Assembly: GCA_019114465.1 (NCBI GenBank)
Contig: DXFM01000013.1
Coordinates: 28,896-92,895, forward strand
Reading direction: 5' to 3'
DNA length: 64,000 nt
Origin: Candidatus Lachnoclostridium avicola
GTDB taxonomy: Bacteria; Bacillota; Clostridia; Lachnospirales; Lachnospiraceae
Part shown: positions 26,000 through 34,822 of the stretch, piece after piece
Position numbering within the stretch: position 1 is the stretch's first letter
How the letters are laid out: each line of letters begins with the position of its first letter
Position numbers and translations under genes: made by a program
Notes under the pieces: generated by a model
What the model saw: only the letters and a program-made list of their open reading frames with translations
The model's database searches: none
What the model was told of the DNA's origin: nothing

Positions 26000-26440
26000 T
26001 TACTTATTCTCAATCTCCATAATCATATCCACCCGTCTCTGGTGGCGGCCGCCCTCAAATTCAGCGTCCAGCCACTCCTTGACGATCATCTTGGCCAGCT
26101 CGTCGCCCACCACTCTGGCGCCGAAGGCCAGGACGTTGGAATTGTTGTGCATTCTGGAGAGCTTGGCAGTGTAGGGCTCGCTGCAGACGCAGGCCCGGAT
26201 GCCCTTTACCTTGTTGGCAGCCAGGGAGATGCCCACGCCGGTACCGCAGATGGCGATGCCCAGATCTGCCTCGCCGTCCGCCACGGCCCGTCCCACCTTC
26301 TCGCCGTAGATGGGGTAGTCGCAGCTCTCTCTGCTGTCTGTGCCCAGATTGATCACCTCATAGCCCAGTTCTTTCAGATAATCGCTGATGGTGTTTTTTA
26401 AATCCACCGCCGTATGGTCATTTCCGATTGCAATTTTCAT
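26000..26440 (-). CDS. rpiB: ribose-5-phosphate isomerase B
   Basis: A 146-residue RpiB/LacAB-fold isomerase that interconverts ribose-5-P and ribulose-5-P in the pentose phosphate pathway. The start MKIAIGNDHTAVDLK and the motifs DYPIYGEKV, CGTGVGISLAANKVKGIRA and HNNSNVLAFGARV contain the catalytic Cys and phosphate-binding residues. The ATG at 26440 has AAGGAG 10 nt upstream; the in-frame TTG before it is not needed. It is the last gene of a three-gene operon after aroC. Related isomerases act on allose-6-P, so the substrate assignment is the default. Confidence 0.92.
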   Translation of the reverse strand: MKIAIGNDHTAVDLKNTISDYLKELGYEVINLGTDSRESCDYPIYGEKVGRAVADGEADLGIAICGTGVGISLAANKVKGIRACVCSEPYTAKLSRMHNNSNVLAFGARVVGDELAKMIVKEWLDAEFEGGRHQRRVDMIMEIENK

Positions 26441-26471
26441 CAAACTTGTCTCCTTTTCTATCTGTTCTTTA

Positions 26472-27569
26472 TCATGAGAAAAATTTCTGAATTCTGTCCA
26501 GCCGGGACGTCATGGACTGAAGAAGCAGATCCGCCGCCGTCAGGGCCGCCATGGACTCCACCACCACCACAGCCCTGGGCACGATCACCGGGTCGTGGCG
26601 GCCGGTGATGGCGATCTGAGTGTCCTCCCCGGAGCGGGTCACCGTCTGCTGGGGACTGGCGATGGACGGGGTGGGCTTAAACGCCGCCCGAATCCGAATC
26701 TCGCTTCCGTCGCTCATGCCGCCCAGAATGCCGCCGCTGTGGTTGGTACGTTTTTTTACCTCTCCATGATCCATGTAAAAACCGTCATTGTTCTTCGATC
26801 CCCGGCTCGCCGCCGCCAGGAAACCGTCCCCGATCTCCACACCTTTAACGGCTCCGATGGACATGACGGCCTTTGCCAGGCAGGCGTCCAGCTTCTCAAA
26901 CACCGGCTCGCCCACGCCCACAGGCATACCCATGATCACGCACTCCACAATGCCGCCGGCGGAGTCCGTCTCCGACATCCGCTTATCCAGCAGCTTTTCC
27001 GCCCGCTCCGCCGCCTCTTTGTCAGGCATGTAAAGGCGGTTCTTTTCCATTTCCTCCCAGGAAAAGCGGCTCCTGTCGATGGACACGTCTCCGATGGCGC
27101 TGGTGTAAGCCCGCACCCGGATTCCCAGGCTCTCCAGGAATTTCGACGCCACCGCTCCCGCCGCCACACGGCCGGCAGTTTCCCGGCCGGAGGAACGGCC
27201 GCCGCCCCGGTAGTCCCGGAAGCCGTACTTCAAATCAAAAGTGTAGTCCGCGTGGCCCGGCCGGTACACCTCCATGAGATTGCCGTAGTCTTTGGATCTC
27301 TGATCCTTGTTCCATATTATCATGGAAATGGGCGTTCCCGTAGTTTTCCCCTCAAACACGCCGGAGAGGATCTCCACCCGGTCCCCCTCCGCCCTGGCGG
27401 TGGTATACCGGCTCTGTCCCGGCTTTCTCCGGTCCAGATAAACCTGAATATCCTCCTCGCAGAGAGAAAGACCGGCGGGGCAGCCGTCCACGACTGCCCC
27501 GATTGCCTTTCCGTGAGATTCTCCCCAGGTGGTTACACGAAATATTGTTCCAAATCCTGAACCTGCCAT
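26472..27569 (-). CDS. aroC: chorismate synthase
   Basis: A 365-residue flavin-dependent enzyme for the last shikimate-pathway step, turning EPSP into chorismate for aromatic amino acids. The family blocks are intact: GTIFRVTTWGESHGKAIGAVVDGCPAG at the N-terminus, KYGFRDYRGGGRSSGRETAGRVAAGA near 114-139, and the GGILGGMSDG and RHDPVIVPRAVVVVESMAAL segments. AAGGAGG precedes the ATG. It lies between a lactonase-like gene (12-nt gap) and rpiB (31-nt gap), an unusual trio with no other shikimate genes nearby. Confidence 0.97.
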   Translation of the reverse strand: MAGSGFGTIFRVTTWGESHGKAIGAVVDGCPAGLSLCEEDIQVYLDRRKPGQSRYTTARAEGDRVEILSGVFEGKTTGTPISMIIWNKDQRSKDYGNLMEVYRPGHADYTFDLKYGFRDYRGGGRSSGRETAGRVAAGAVASKFLESLGIRVRAYTSAIGDVSIDRSRFSWEEMEKNRLYMPDKEAAERAEKLLDKRMSETDSAGGIVECVIMGMPVGVGEPVFEKLDACLAKAVMSIGAVKGVEIGDGFLAAASRGSKNNDGFYMDHGEVKKRTNHSGGILGGMSDGSEIRIRAAFKPTPSIASPQQTVTRSGEDTQIAITGRHDPVIVPRAVVVVESMAALTAADLLLQSMTSRLDRIQKFFS

Positions 27570-27581
27570 GAGTCCTCCTTT

Positions 27582-28637
27582 TTATTTCACCCGCACAAAC
27601 ACACAGCTGTTGGGCTCGTCAATGTTAATGGAACGGCCGCACATCACCAGCAGACCCTTCTCATAATTCACCCGGAAGAAGGAGATATTTCCGCCGTGGT
27701 TGATGGACGCGATGTGCTCGTCATCCGGGAATACCGCAATGTCCTTGGGGTAATCTCCGCTCACCGGCAGGCAGCAGATAAACTCCAGAAGTCCCGTCTC
27801 CTTGTCCCGCTTGTAGACGCTGATGGAGTTGTCCCCGGCGTTGCTGCAGAACAGGTGGTTCTCGTCGTTGGAGAACCGCATGGCGCAGGCGGCGGTCAGC
27901 TGGCTCATGTTCTTCGGGCCGGTGGTGGGGATGGTCTGGATCCGCTCAATCTTCGGAACCCGGTCCCCCGTCTCATATGTAAATACGTCGATCACATTTT
28001 TCAGCTCATACACCAGATAGATAAACTTGCCGTCGGAGCTGAACCGGAAGCACTTGGGCGCAGACTGGAGATCGCAGCGGATGGCGTCCACCAGAGAGAG
28101 CTTTTCGTTCTGCTCGCTGAACCGGTAGATCTTCACCTGGTCGATACCGGAATCCGCCATCATCACAAACTTGCCGTCCGGTGTTCTCCTGGTACAGGTA
28201 ATATGGGGACGGAATGTCCTCTCGGCCACTGTTCCCAGTCCCTTGTGGAAGACGCTGTCCACGATCTCGCCCACAGAACCGTCCTTGTTCAGGCGGAGCA
28301 CTGTGGATTTTCCGTCATGGAAACCGGACACAAACAGATACCGGTCGTTGGCGTCCGTAGACAGATGACAGCCTCTCATTCCCCGGATGGACGCCGTGTT
28401 CAGCCGGGCCAGGCTACCGTTTTCCAGAATGCGGAAAGACACGACTCCCTCATCCGCTATGGAGTAAAGGGTTTTCCCGCTGCTGGACGCCACCAGATAG
28501 GAGGCGTTGTTCACTTCCTCCTCGCATCTGGGGATAAACAGCCCCTTCTCCAGATCCACATCAAAAACCGTAATGCCCTTTGCCTTTCCCATAAATGTAT
28601 AGGAACCGACATAAGCCATGTATTTGCCTTTCATCAT
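27582..28637 (-). CDS. lactonase-family beta-propeller protein (6-phosphogluconolactonase-like)
   Basis: A 351-residue seven-bladed propeller of the Pgl/YbhE lactonase family, probably cytosolic. It starts KYMAYVGSYTFMGKAKGITVFDVD, the common first blade. Later blades contain NASYLVASSSGKTLYSIAD, GCHLSTDANDRYLFVSGFHDGKSTVLRLN, FVMMADSGIDQVKIY and PKDIAVFPDDEHIASINHGGNISFF. The start at 28637 follows AGGAGG by 6 nt. It may open 6-phosphogluconolactone and would then sit logically with rpiB, but the family also includes other lactonases. First gene of the operon. Confidence 0.78.
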   Translation of the reverse strand: MMKGKYMAYVGSYTFMGKAKGITVFDVDLEKGLFIPRCEEEVNNASYLVASSSGKTLYSIADEGVVSFRILENGSLARLNTASIRGMRGCHLSTDANDRYLFVSGFHDGKSTVLRLNKDGSVGEIVDSVFHKGLGTVAERTFRPHITCTRRTPDGKFVMMADSGIDQVKIYRFSEQNEKLSLVDAIRCDLQSAPKCFRFSSDGKFIYLVYELKNVIDVFTYETGDRVPKIERIQTIPTTGPKNMSQLTAACAMRFSNDENHLFCSNAGDNSISVYKRDKETGLLEFICCLPVSGDYPKDIAVFPDDEHIASINHGGNISFFRVNYEKGLLVMCGRSINIDEPNSCVFVRVK

Positions 28638-28688
28638 GTCAATCCTCCTGATTTTTCCTTCGGAAACACCGAGTCTTCTTTGTCTTTC

Positions 28689-28717
28689 ATTATCCACATT
28701 TTTCATTCCGTTGTCAA
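28689..28717 (-). promoter_or_regulatory. promoter of lactonase-aroC-rpiB
   Basis: Minus-strand TTGACA (28717-28712), a 17-nt spacer and GATAAT (28694-28689), 52 nt before the start codon. Confidence 0.75.
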
Positions 28718-28799
28718 TGTTTACTACTGGAAAAAACGCGTTTCCCCCCAGGCTCCTCTCCACTTTACGGGATCTTTACAAAATTCGACAGGAAGCGTA

Positions 28800-28827
28800 T
28801 TGACACCGCTCTGTTTTTCTGTATAAT
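28800..28827 (+). promoter_or_regulatory. promoter of the polyamine regulator/transport operon
   Basis: TTGACA at 28800-28805, a 16-nt spacer and TATAAT at 28822-28827. Both hexamers match consensus. Confidence 0.82.
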
Positions 28828-28843
28828 GAATGGTGCTGTTGTT

Positions 28844-28873
28844 TATTATTACTAAACTTTTTGATTAATAATA
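28844..28873 (+). promoter_or_regulatory. candidate operator of the XRE-cupin regulator
   Basis: An exact 8-bp inverted repeat TATTATTA (28844-28851) / TAATAATA (28866-28873) lies between the promoter and the regulator's start. The position would allow autorepression and coordinate control of the pot genes. This is inference from position. Confidence 0.4.
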
Positions 28874-28893
28874 TAAAGTTAAGGAGGAGTGAC

Positions 28894-29427
28894 ATGGATA
28901 TCGGCAGCAGATTGAAAGAGCTGCGCATCTTAAAGGGACTCACTCAGGAGGAGCTGGCTGATCGGGCGGAGCTGTCCAAGGGCTTTATCTCTCAGGTAGA
29001 GCGGAATCTGACTTCCCCTTCCATCGCCACTCTCATGGACATTCTCCAGTGTCTGGGAACCTCCGTCAGTGAGTTCTTCAGCGAAACGCCGGAGGAACAG
29101 ATCATATTCGGCCGGCAGGACTATTTCGTCAAATACGACGCAGAATTGAAAAATGAAATCCAGTGGATCATCCCCAACGCCCAGAAAAACAGGATGGAGC
29201 CCATTCTCCTCACCCTGGAGGCGGGGGGATCCACCTGCCCGGACAATCCCCATGAGGGGGAGGAATTCGGCTATGTACTTCAGGGATCTGTGACCATCCA
29301 CCTGGGAAACCGGATCCAGCGGGCGAAAAAGGGGGAATCCTTTTATTTCACCGCAGACAAGAACCACTATCTCACCAGCCGGGGAGGAGCAGTGCTGATC
29401 TGGGTCAGCTCCCCGCCCAGCTTTTAA
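28894..29427 (+). CDS. XRE-family regulator with C-terminal cupin (PuuR-like)
   Basis: A 177-residue protein with an N-terminal HTH (SRLKELRILKGLTQEELADRAELSKGFISQVERN) and a C-terminal cupin sensor (HEGEEFGYVLQGSVTIHLGNR, then GESFYFTADKNHYLTSRGGAVLIWV). Regulators of this layout often stand beside polyamine transport or breakdown genes and respond to the polyamine bound in the cupin. The start at 28894 follows AAGGAGG. Only 24 nt separate it from potA, so it is probably the first gene of the same transcript and controls it. Confidence 0.9.
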   Translation: MDIGSRLKELRILKGLTQEELADRAELSKGFISQVERNLTSPSIATLMDILQCLGTSVSEFFSETPEEQIIFGRQDYFVKYDAELKNEIQWIIPNAQKNRMEPILLTLEAGGSTCPDNPHEGEEFGYVLQGSVTIHLGNRIQRAKKGESFYFTADKNHYLTSRGGAVLIWVSSPPSF

Positions 29428-29451
29428 AACACACGCAAAAGGAGAAGGAAC

Positions 29452-30528
29452 ATGGAACACCCACTCATTGATTTGGTAAATATTTCAAAAACATTCGACG
29501 ACACCCTGGTGCTGGACGATCTGAATCTGGCCGTAAAGGAAAATACCTTCGTCACTCTTCTGGGACCGTCTGGCTGCGGCAAAACCACCACCTTAAGGAT
29601 CATCGGCGGATTTGAGACCCCGGACAAGGGAAAAGTGATTTTCGACGGACAGGATATCACCAGCCTGCCCCCCAACAAGCGGCAGCTGAACACCGTTTTT
29701 CAGAAATACGCCCTGTTCACCCACATGACCATCGCGGAAAACATCGCTTTCGGCCTGAAAATCAAAAACAAGCCGAAGGCCTATATCGACGACAAGATCA
29801 AATATGCCTTAAAGCTGGTGAACCTGGACGGATTTGAAAACCGCAGCGTCTCCTCCCTCTCCGGCGGCCAGCAGCAGCGGATCGCCATCGCCAGGGCCAT
29901 TGTAAACGAGCCCCGGGTGCTTCTGCTGGACGAGCCTCTGGGTGCTCTGGACTTAAAGCTGCGCCAGGATATGCAGTATGAGCTGATCCGGCTGAAAAAC
30001 GAGCTGGGAATCACGTTCATCTACGTAACCCACGACCAGGAAGAGGCCCTGACCATGTCCGACACCATCGTGGTCATGAACCAGGGATACATCCAGCAGA
30101 TGGGCACGCCGGAGCAGATCTACAACGAACCGGAAAACGCCTTCGTGGCGGATTTCATCGGGGAGAGCAACATTGTGCCCGGCACCATGATCCGGGACGA
30201 GCTGGTGGAGATCTTCGGGGCAAAATTTGCCTGTGTGGACAAGGGATTCGGCAACAACCGGCCGGTGGACGTGGTGATCCGGCCGGAGGATATTGAGCTG
30301 GTGGAGCCGGAGGAGGGAACTCTGGCCGGCGTGTGCACCCACCTGATTTTCAAGGGCGTTCACTATGAGATGGAGGTGACCACCCCCGACGGCTTTGAAT
30401 GGCTGGTCCACTCCACCACCATGTGTCCGGTGGGGAAAAAGGTGGGCATCCGGGTGGATCCGTTCAACATCCAGATCATGAACAAACCTGCATCTGAGGA
30501 CGAGGAGGCCGTGGGAGTCAATGAATAG
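29452..30528 (+). CDS. potA: spermidine/putrescine ABC transporter ATPase
   Basis: A 358-residue ATPase that powers polyamine import on the inner face of the membrane. Walker A is GPSGCGKTT near residues 38-46, Q-loop [10 protein letters not shown] near 84, signature LSGGQQQR near 137-144, Walker B LLLDEP near 158-163, and a switch His in [12 protein letters not shown]-terminal TOBE-like regulatory domain from about 240 contains [19 protein letters not shown]. It overlaps potB by 8 nt. The cassette order potA-potB-potCD matches the classical system. Confidence 0.95.
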   Translation: MEHPLIDLVNISKTFDDTLVLDDLNLAVKENTFVTLLGPSGCGKTTTLRIIGGFETPDKGKVIFDGQDITSLPPNKRQLNTVFQKYALFTHMTIAENIAFGLKIKNKPKAYIDDKIKYALKLVNLDGFENRSVSSLSGGQQQRIAIARAIVNEPRVLLLDEPLGALDLKLRQDMQYELIRLKNELGITFIYVTHDQEEALTMSDTIVVMNQGYIQQMGTPEQIYNEPENAFVADFIGESNIVPGTMIRDELVEIFGAKFACVDKGFGNNRPVDVVIRPEDIELVEPEEGTLAGVCTHLIFKGVHYEMEVTTPDGFEWLVHSTTMCPVGKKVGIRVDPFNIQIMNKPASEDEEAVGVNE

Positions 30529-31342
30529 CAAAGCATCCAGATTACTGGCGGGGCCCTATATTGTGTGGATGGTCGGTTTCACCGTCATCCCCCTGATTCT
30601 GATTATCATCTACGGACTGACTGACGCAAACGGCCACTTCACCCTGGCCAACGTGGCGGCCATCTCCTCGCCGGAGCACTTAAAATCCCTGCTCCTGGCC
30701 CTGGTTCTGGCCCTGGCAAGCACGGTGATCTGCCTGGTCATGGCCTATCCCCTGGCTCTGATCCTGCGAAACCGCAACGTGGGAAAGGGGAGCTTTATCG
30801 TATTTATATTTATTCTTCCCATGTGGATGAATTTCCTGCTGCGCACCATGGCCTGGCAGACCCTGCTGGAGAGAAACGGGGTGATCAACGGAATCTTAAA
30901 TTTCCTTCACCTGCCCTCCCTCTCCATCATCAACACCCCATGGGCCATCATCCTGGGCATGGTGTACAACTTCCTGCCCTTTATGGTCCTTCCTATTTAT
31001 AATGTGCTGGCAAAAATCGACGACGATGTGATCAACGCCGCCAAGGACCTGGGAGCCAGCAATTTCCAGACCATCACCAGAATCCTGATCCCTTTAAGCG
31101 TTCCAGGCATCATCAGCGGAATCAACATGGTGTTTGTCCCCGCCCTGACCACCTTCGTGATCTCCAACCTTCTGGGCGGCAGCAAGATCCTGCTCATCGG
31201 AAATGTCATCGAGCAGGAATTTACCAGGGGAAGCAACTGGCATCTGGGCTCCGGCCTGTCCCTGGTGCTCATGGTCTTTATTCTGGTGAGCATGGCCTTC
31301 ATGGCCAAATATGACAAAGAAGGGGAAGGAGCTGCATTCTGA
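30521..31342 (+). CDS. potB: spermidine/putrescine ABC permease
   Basis: A 273-residue membrane permease with six predicted helices, the first being a signal-anchor ([22 protein letters not shown]). The EAA loop that contacts PotA is seen as [26 protein letters not shown] near residues 187-212. The start overlaps the potA end and the stop overlaps the potCD start (TGATG), so the three are translationally coupled. It pairs with the PotC half of the next protein. Confidence 0.94.
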   Translation: MNSKASRLLAGPYIVWMVGFTVIPLILIIIYGLTDANGHFTLANVAAISSPEHLKSLLLALVLALASTVICLVMAYPLALILRNRNVGKGSFIVFIFILPMWMNFLLRTMAWQTLLERNGVINGILNFLHLPSLSIINTPWAIILGMVYNFLPFMVLPIYNVLAKIDDDVINAAKDLGASNFQTITRILIPLSVPGIISGINMVFVPALTTFVISNLLGGSKILLIGNVIEQEFTRGSNWHLGSGLSLVLMVFILVSMAFMAKYDKEGEGAAF

Positions 31343-33264
31343 TGAAAACTTCACGGCTGAAACGATTTTTCCAGGATTTTTACCTGGTGTTCGTTCTCAT
31401 ATTTCTGTACGCCCCCATTCTCACCATGATGGTGCTGTCCTTCAACACCTCCAAATCGAGAACGGACTGGGGCGGCTTCACCCTGGACTGGTACGTCCAG
31501 ATGTTTGAGAGCTCTTCCATTATGGACGCCCTCTACAACACCCTGCTCATCGCCTTTATCTCCGCCCTGGCGGCCACCATTTTAGGGACCGCGGCGGCCA
31601 TCGGCATCAGCAGCATGAAAAAGACGCCGCGGAATATTGTCATGGGAATCAACAACATCCCCATGCTCAATTCGGATATTGTGACAGGTATCTCCCTGAT
31701 GCTGGGCTTCCTGGCTTTCGGCATCTCCCTGGGATTCAAGACCATCCTGCTCTCCCACATCACATTCTGCGTGCCCTATGTGATCCTAAGCGTCATGCCC
31801 AAATTAAAGCAGACCAGCCGCTATACCTACGAGGCGGCCATGGACCTGGGAGCCGGTCCGGTGGAGGCATTCTTCAAAGTGGTGCTGCCGGACATCATGC
31901 CCGGCGTCCTCTCCGGCTTCCTCCTGGCCTTCACCATGTCCCTGGACGATTTCATCGTGACCCATTTTACCAGGGGCGCCGGCGTCAACACCCTGTCCAC
32001 CCTGATCTACAGCGAGGTGCGCCGGGGAATTAAGCCGTCCATGTACGCCCTGTCCACAGTGATTTTCGTGACCGTGCTGGCCCTGCTCTTAATCACCAAT
32101 TTCGCGCCGGAAAAGCAGGAGAAGAAAAACGGACTGCCCCTCACGGAAAAAGAGAAGGCCAGGAGACGCCATGTGGAACATGTGCGCAAGGGCCTGCTGG
32201 TGGCCGCCTCCTTCTTCGTCATCGCGGCGGTGTCCTTCACCACCTACTGCCACTTTGCCGTCCCGGTCTCCAACGAGCTTTACGTCTACAACTGGGGCGA
32301 GTACATTGACGAGAGCGTCATCGAGGATTTCGAGAAGGAGACCGGCATTCATGTGGTCTACGACCTGTTCGAGACCAACGAGGAAATGTATCCGGTAATC
32401 GAGGCCGGAGGCGTGGCTTACGACGTGGTCTGCCCGTCGGACTACATGATCCAGAAGATGATCGAAAACGACCTGCTGGCAGAAATCGACTTTGACAACA
32501 TCCCCAACATCGACCAGATCGACCCGGAGTACATGGAGCGTTCCAAAGCCTTTGACCCGGAAAACAAATACTCTGTGCCCTACACCTGGGGAACGGTGGG
32601 CATCCTCTACAACGACAAGCGCCTGGAGGAGCTGGGCGTGGAGCCGCCGGACAGCTGGCTGGATCTGTGGGACGAGCGCCTGGCCGGGGAAATTCTCATG
32701 CAGGACAGCGTGAGAGACGCCTTCATGTGCGCCCTGAAGCCCCTGGGCTACTCCTTAAACTCCACAGATCCCAATGAGCTGGAGCAGGCCAAGGACATGC
32801 TCATCGCCCAGAAGCCCCTGGTTCAGGCCTACGTCATCGACCAGGTGCGGGACAAGATGCTGGGGGAGGAGGCCGCCGTGGGTGTCATCTACTCCGGCGA
32901 AATGCTCTACCTCCAGGAGCTGGCGGAAGGGAAGGATTTCAACCTGGAGTACGTGATCCCGAAAGAGGGAACCAACCTGTGGATCGACTCCTGGGTGATC
33001 CCCAAAAACGCGAAAAACAAGGAGAACGCGGAGAAATGGATTGACTTCCTCTGCCGTCCCGATATCGCCAAGCGCAACTTTGAATACATCACCTACGCCA
33101 CCCCCAACCGGGGCGCCTTCGAGCTTCTGGACGAAGATCTTCAGCAGAACAAGGCCGTATTCCCCGACTGGGATTCCCTGGAAAACGCGGAAGTGTACCA
33201 GTATCTGGGAGAGGAGGCGGACAGCCTGTACAACGAGCTGTGGAAGGAAGTGAAGTCCAATTAA
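31342..33264 (+). CDS. potCD: fused polyamine permease and substrate-binding protein (PotC-PotD)
   Basis: A 640-residue fusion. Residues ~1-255 form a PotC permease with an EAA loop (YEAAMDLGAGPVEAFFKVVLPDIMPGVLSGF). A basic linker (KARRRHVEHVRKG) and one extra membrane helix (~280-300) follow. Residues ~310-640 are a PotD-type binding protein beginning ELYVYNWGEYIDESVI and holding VAYDVVCPSDYMIQKM. The helix places the binding domain on the outer face, permanently tethered to its channel. Classical PotD is a separate lipoprotein. The stop codon overlaps the region from which hsdM is read. Confidence 0.93.
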   Translation: MKTSRLKRFFQDFYLVFVLIFLYAPILTMMVLSFNTSKSRTDWGGFTLDWYVQMFESSSIMDALYNTLLIAFISALAATILGTAAAIGISSMKKTPRNIVMGINNIPMLNSDIVTGISLMLGFLAFGISLGFKTILLSHITFCVPYVILSVMPKLKQTSRYTYEAAMDLGAGPVEAFFKVVLPDIMPGVLSGFLLAFTMSLDDFIVTHFTRGAGVNTLSTLIYSEVRRGIKPSMYALSTVIFVTVLALLLITNFAPEKQEKKNGLPLTEKEKARRRHVEHVRKGLLVAASFFVIAAVSFTTYCHFAVPVSNELYVYNWGEYIDESVIEDFEKETGIHVVYDLFETNEEMYPVIEAGGVAYDVVCPSDYMIQKMIENDLLAEIDFDNIPNIDQIDPEYMERSKAFDPENKYSVPYTWGTVGILYNDKRLEELGVEPPDSWLDLWDERLAGEILMQDSVRDAFMCALKPLGYSLNSTDPNELEQAKDMLIAQKPLVQAYVIDQVRDKMLGEEAAVGVIYSGEMLYLQELAEGKDFNLEYVIPKEGTNLWIDSWVIPKNAKNKENAEKWIDFLCRPDIAKRNFEYITYATPNRGAFELLDEDLQQNKAVFPDWDSLENAEVYQYLGEEADSLYNELWKEVKSN

Positions 33265-34813
33265 ACGACAAAATTCTGATACGGAAAACCGGCAGGCGGC
33301 GGAGCTGTCCTCCCGCCTCTGGTCCATCGCCAATGACCTGCGGGGGAATATGGACGCCTCCAAATTTAAAGACTATATCCTCAGCATTATCTTTTACCGG
33401 TATCTGTCAGAGCACGCCGCCCAGTGGGCGGAAAATATGTGGCCGGGAGAAAAAGGCTCCTATGAGGAACTGTTTTCCAGAGATCCATCTGCCTTCCGCA
33501 GCTGGTCTCTGGACAGCCTGGGATATGTGCTGGAACCCCGATACCTGTTTTCCTCCCTCATCCGCCGGATTGAAGCCGGCACCTTCTCCGTCTCCCTCTT
33601 AAAAGAGGCGGTGGAGTCGGTGACCGCTTCCCCCCGGACGCCGGAGGCGAAGGCCGCCTTCGACGGCATCTTCGACTCCCTGGATCTAAACGCCATGGAG
33701 CTGGGGAAAAATGAGGAGCAGCGCTCCCGCCTGATCTCCCGGGTCCTCTTAACCATCAGCGAGATCTCCTTTGGGGCCGGGGACGCCGCCATGGATGTGC
33801 TGGGAACCGCCTACATGATTCTCATCGGCCTGTTCGCGTCGGACGCGGGGAAAAAAGGCGGGGAGTTTTTCACCCCCGTCCAGTTTTCCAGGCTCTGCGC
33901 CCGCCTGGCCTGTCTGGGACTTGAGGAGATCCCTTCCGCCTGCGACCCGGCCATGGGCTCAGCCACCATGCTCCTGGAGGTCAGCCGGGCGGCGGGAGAG
34001 ATTCCCGTAGGCCATTTTTACGGCCAGGAAAAAAACCGCACCACCTACAACCTGGCCCGGATGAACATGCTGGTCCACGGCATTTCCTGCGGAAAATTCT
34101 CTTTCTACAACGACGACACCATCGCCTCCGACCAGTTCGGCAGCCGCAGGTTCCGGGTACAGGTGGCCAATCCACCCTACTCCCAGAAGTGGGACGCCCC
34201 CGGGGAATATCTGAAAGATCCCCGCTTTGCCGGCCCCGGGCGTCTGGCTCCCAGATCCTATGAAGATCTGGCTTTCGTCCTCCACATGATCTGGCATATG
34301 GACGAGGAAGGCCGGGCAGTGGTGCTGCTGCCCCACGGTGTACTGTTTCGGGGCGGGGCGGAAGCTGCCATCCGTTCTTACTTCATCCGAGATCTCAATG
34401 TGCTGGACGCCGTCATCGGACTCCCCGCCGGCTGTTTTCACAGCACTCCCATCCCCGTCTGCTGTCTGGTATTTGCCCGCGGCAGATCCTGTCAGGACAG
34501 CATTCTGTTTATGGACGCTTCCAGAAGCTTTGTGCCGGGAAAAAGGATGAACACCATCTCCGACCGGGACCTGGAACACATCGTGGCCGCCTGCACGGCC
34601 CGGGAGGACGAGGACCGTTTCTGCCGGAATGTATCCCGGAAAGAGATTGAAGACAACGACTACAACCTGACCATCTCCCGGTACGTGGACGTGAGGGAGA
34701 CGGCTCCGCCGGTGGATCTGGGCCGGGTGCAGAAGGACCTGGAGGAGCACCGTGCCCTCTGCCGCCGGCTGGAACAGCAGGTAGACGAATATCTGTCCCG
34801 TCTGGGACTATAG
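33260..34813 (+). CDS. hsdM: type I restriction-modification methyltransferase subunit, probable ATT start
   Basis: An N6-adenine DNA methyltransferase subunit (about 517 residues from the proposed start). The target motif NPPYS sits in RVQVANPPYSQKW, and the AdoMet motif is DPAMGSATML, with Ala where family members usually have Gly. The N-terminal helix domain reads SRLWSIANDLRGNMDASKFKDYILSIIFYRYLSEH. The first ATG (33350) falls inside that conserved block, yet the frame is open and family-like back to 33254. An ATT at 33260 is preceded by AAGGAAG with 9-nt spacing, so I propose an ATT start overlapping the potCD stop. No hsdR occurs in the window. Confidence 0.85.
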   Translation: MKRQNSDTENRQAAELSSRLWSIANDLRGNMDASKFKDYILSIIFYRYLSEHAAQWAENMWPGEKGSYEELFSRDPSAFRSWSLDSLGYVLEPRYLFSSLIRRIEAGTFSVSLLKEAVESVTASPRTPEAKAAFDGIFDSLDLNAMELGKNEEQRSRLISRVLLTISEISFGAGDAAMDVLGTAYMILIGLFASDAGKKGGEFFTPVQFSRLCARLACLGLEEIPSACDPAMGSATMLLEVSRAAGEIPVGHFYGQEKNRTTYNLARMNMLVHGISCGKFSFYNDDTIASDQFGSRRFRVQVANPPYSQKWDAPGEYLKDPRFAGPGRLAPRSYEDLAFVLHMIWHMDEEGRAVVLLPHGVLFRGGAEAAIRSYFIRDLNVLDAVIGLPAGCFHSTPIPVCCLVFARGRSCQDSILFMDASRSFVPGKRMNTISDRDLEHIVAACTAREDEDRFCRNVSRKEIEDNDYNLTISRYVDVRETAPPVDLGRVQKDLEEHRALCRRLEQQVDEYLSRLGL

Positions 34814-34822
34814 GAGAATGTT

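Noticed and set aside
33350..34813. Starting hsdM at the first ATG
   Set aside because: This would remove the conserved LWSIANDLRGN segment that is present in frame just upstream.
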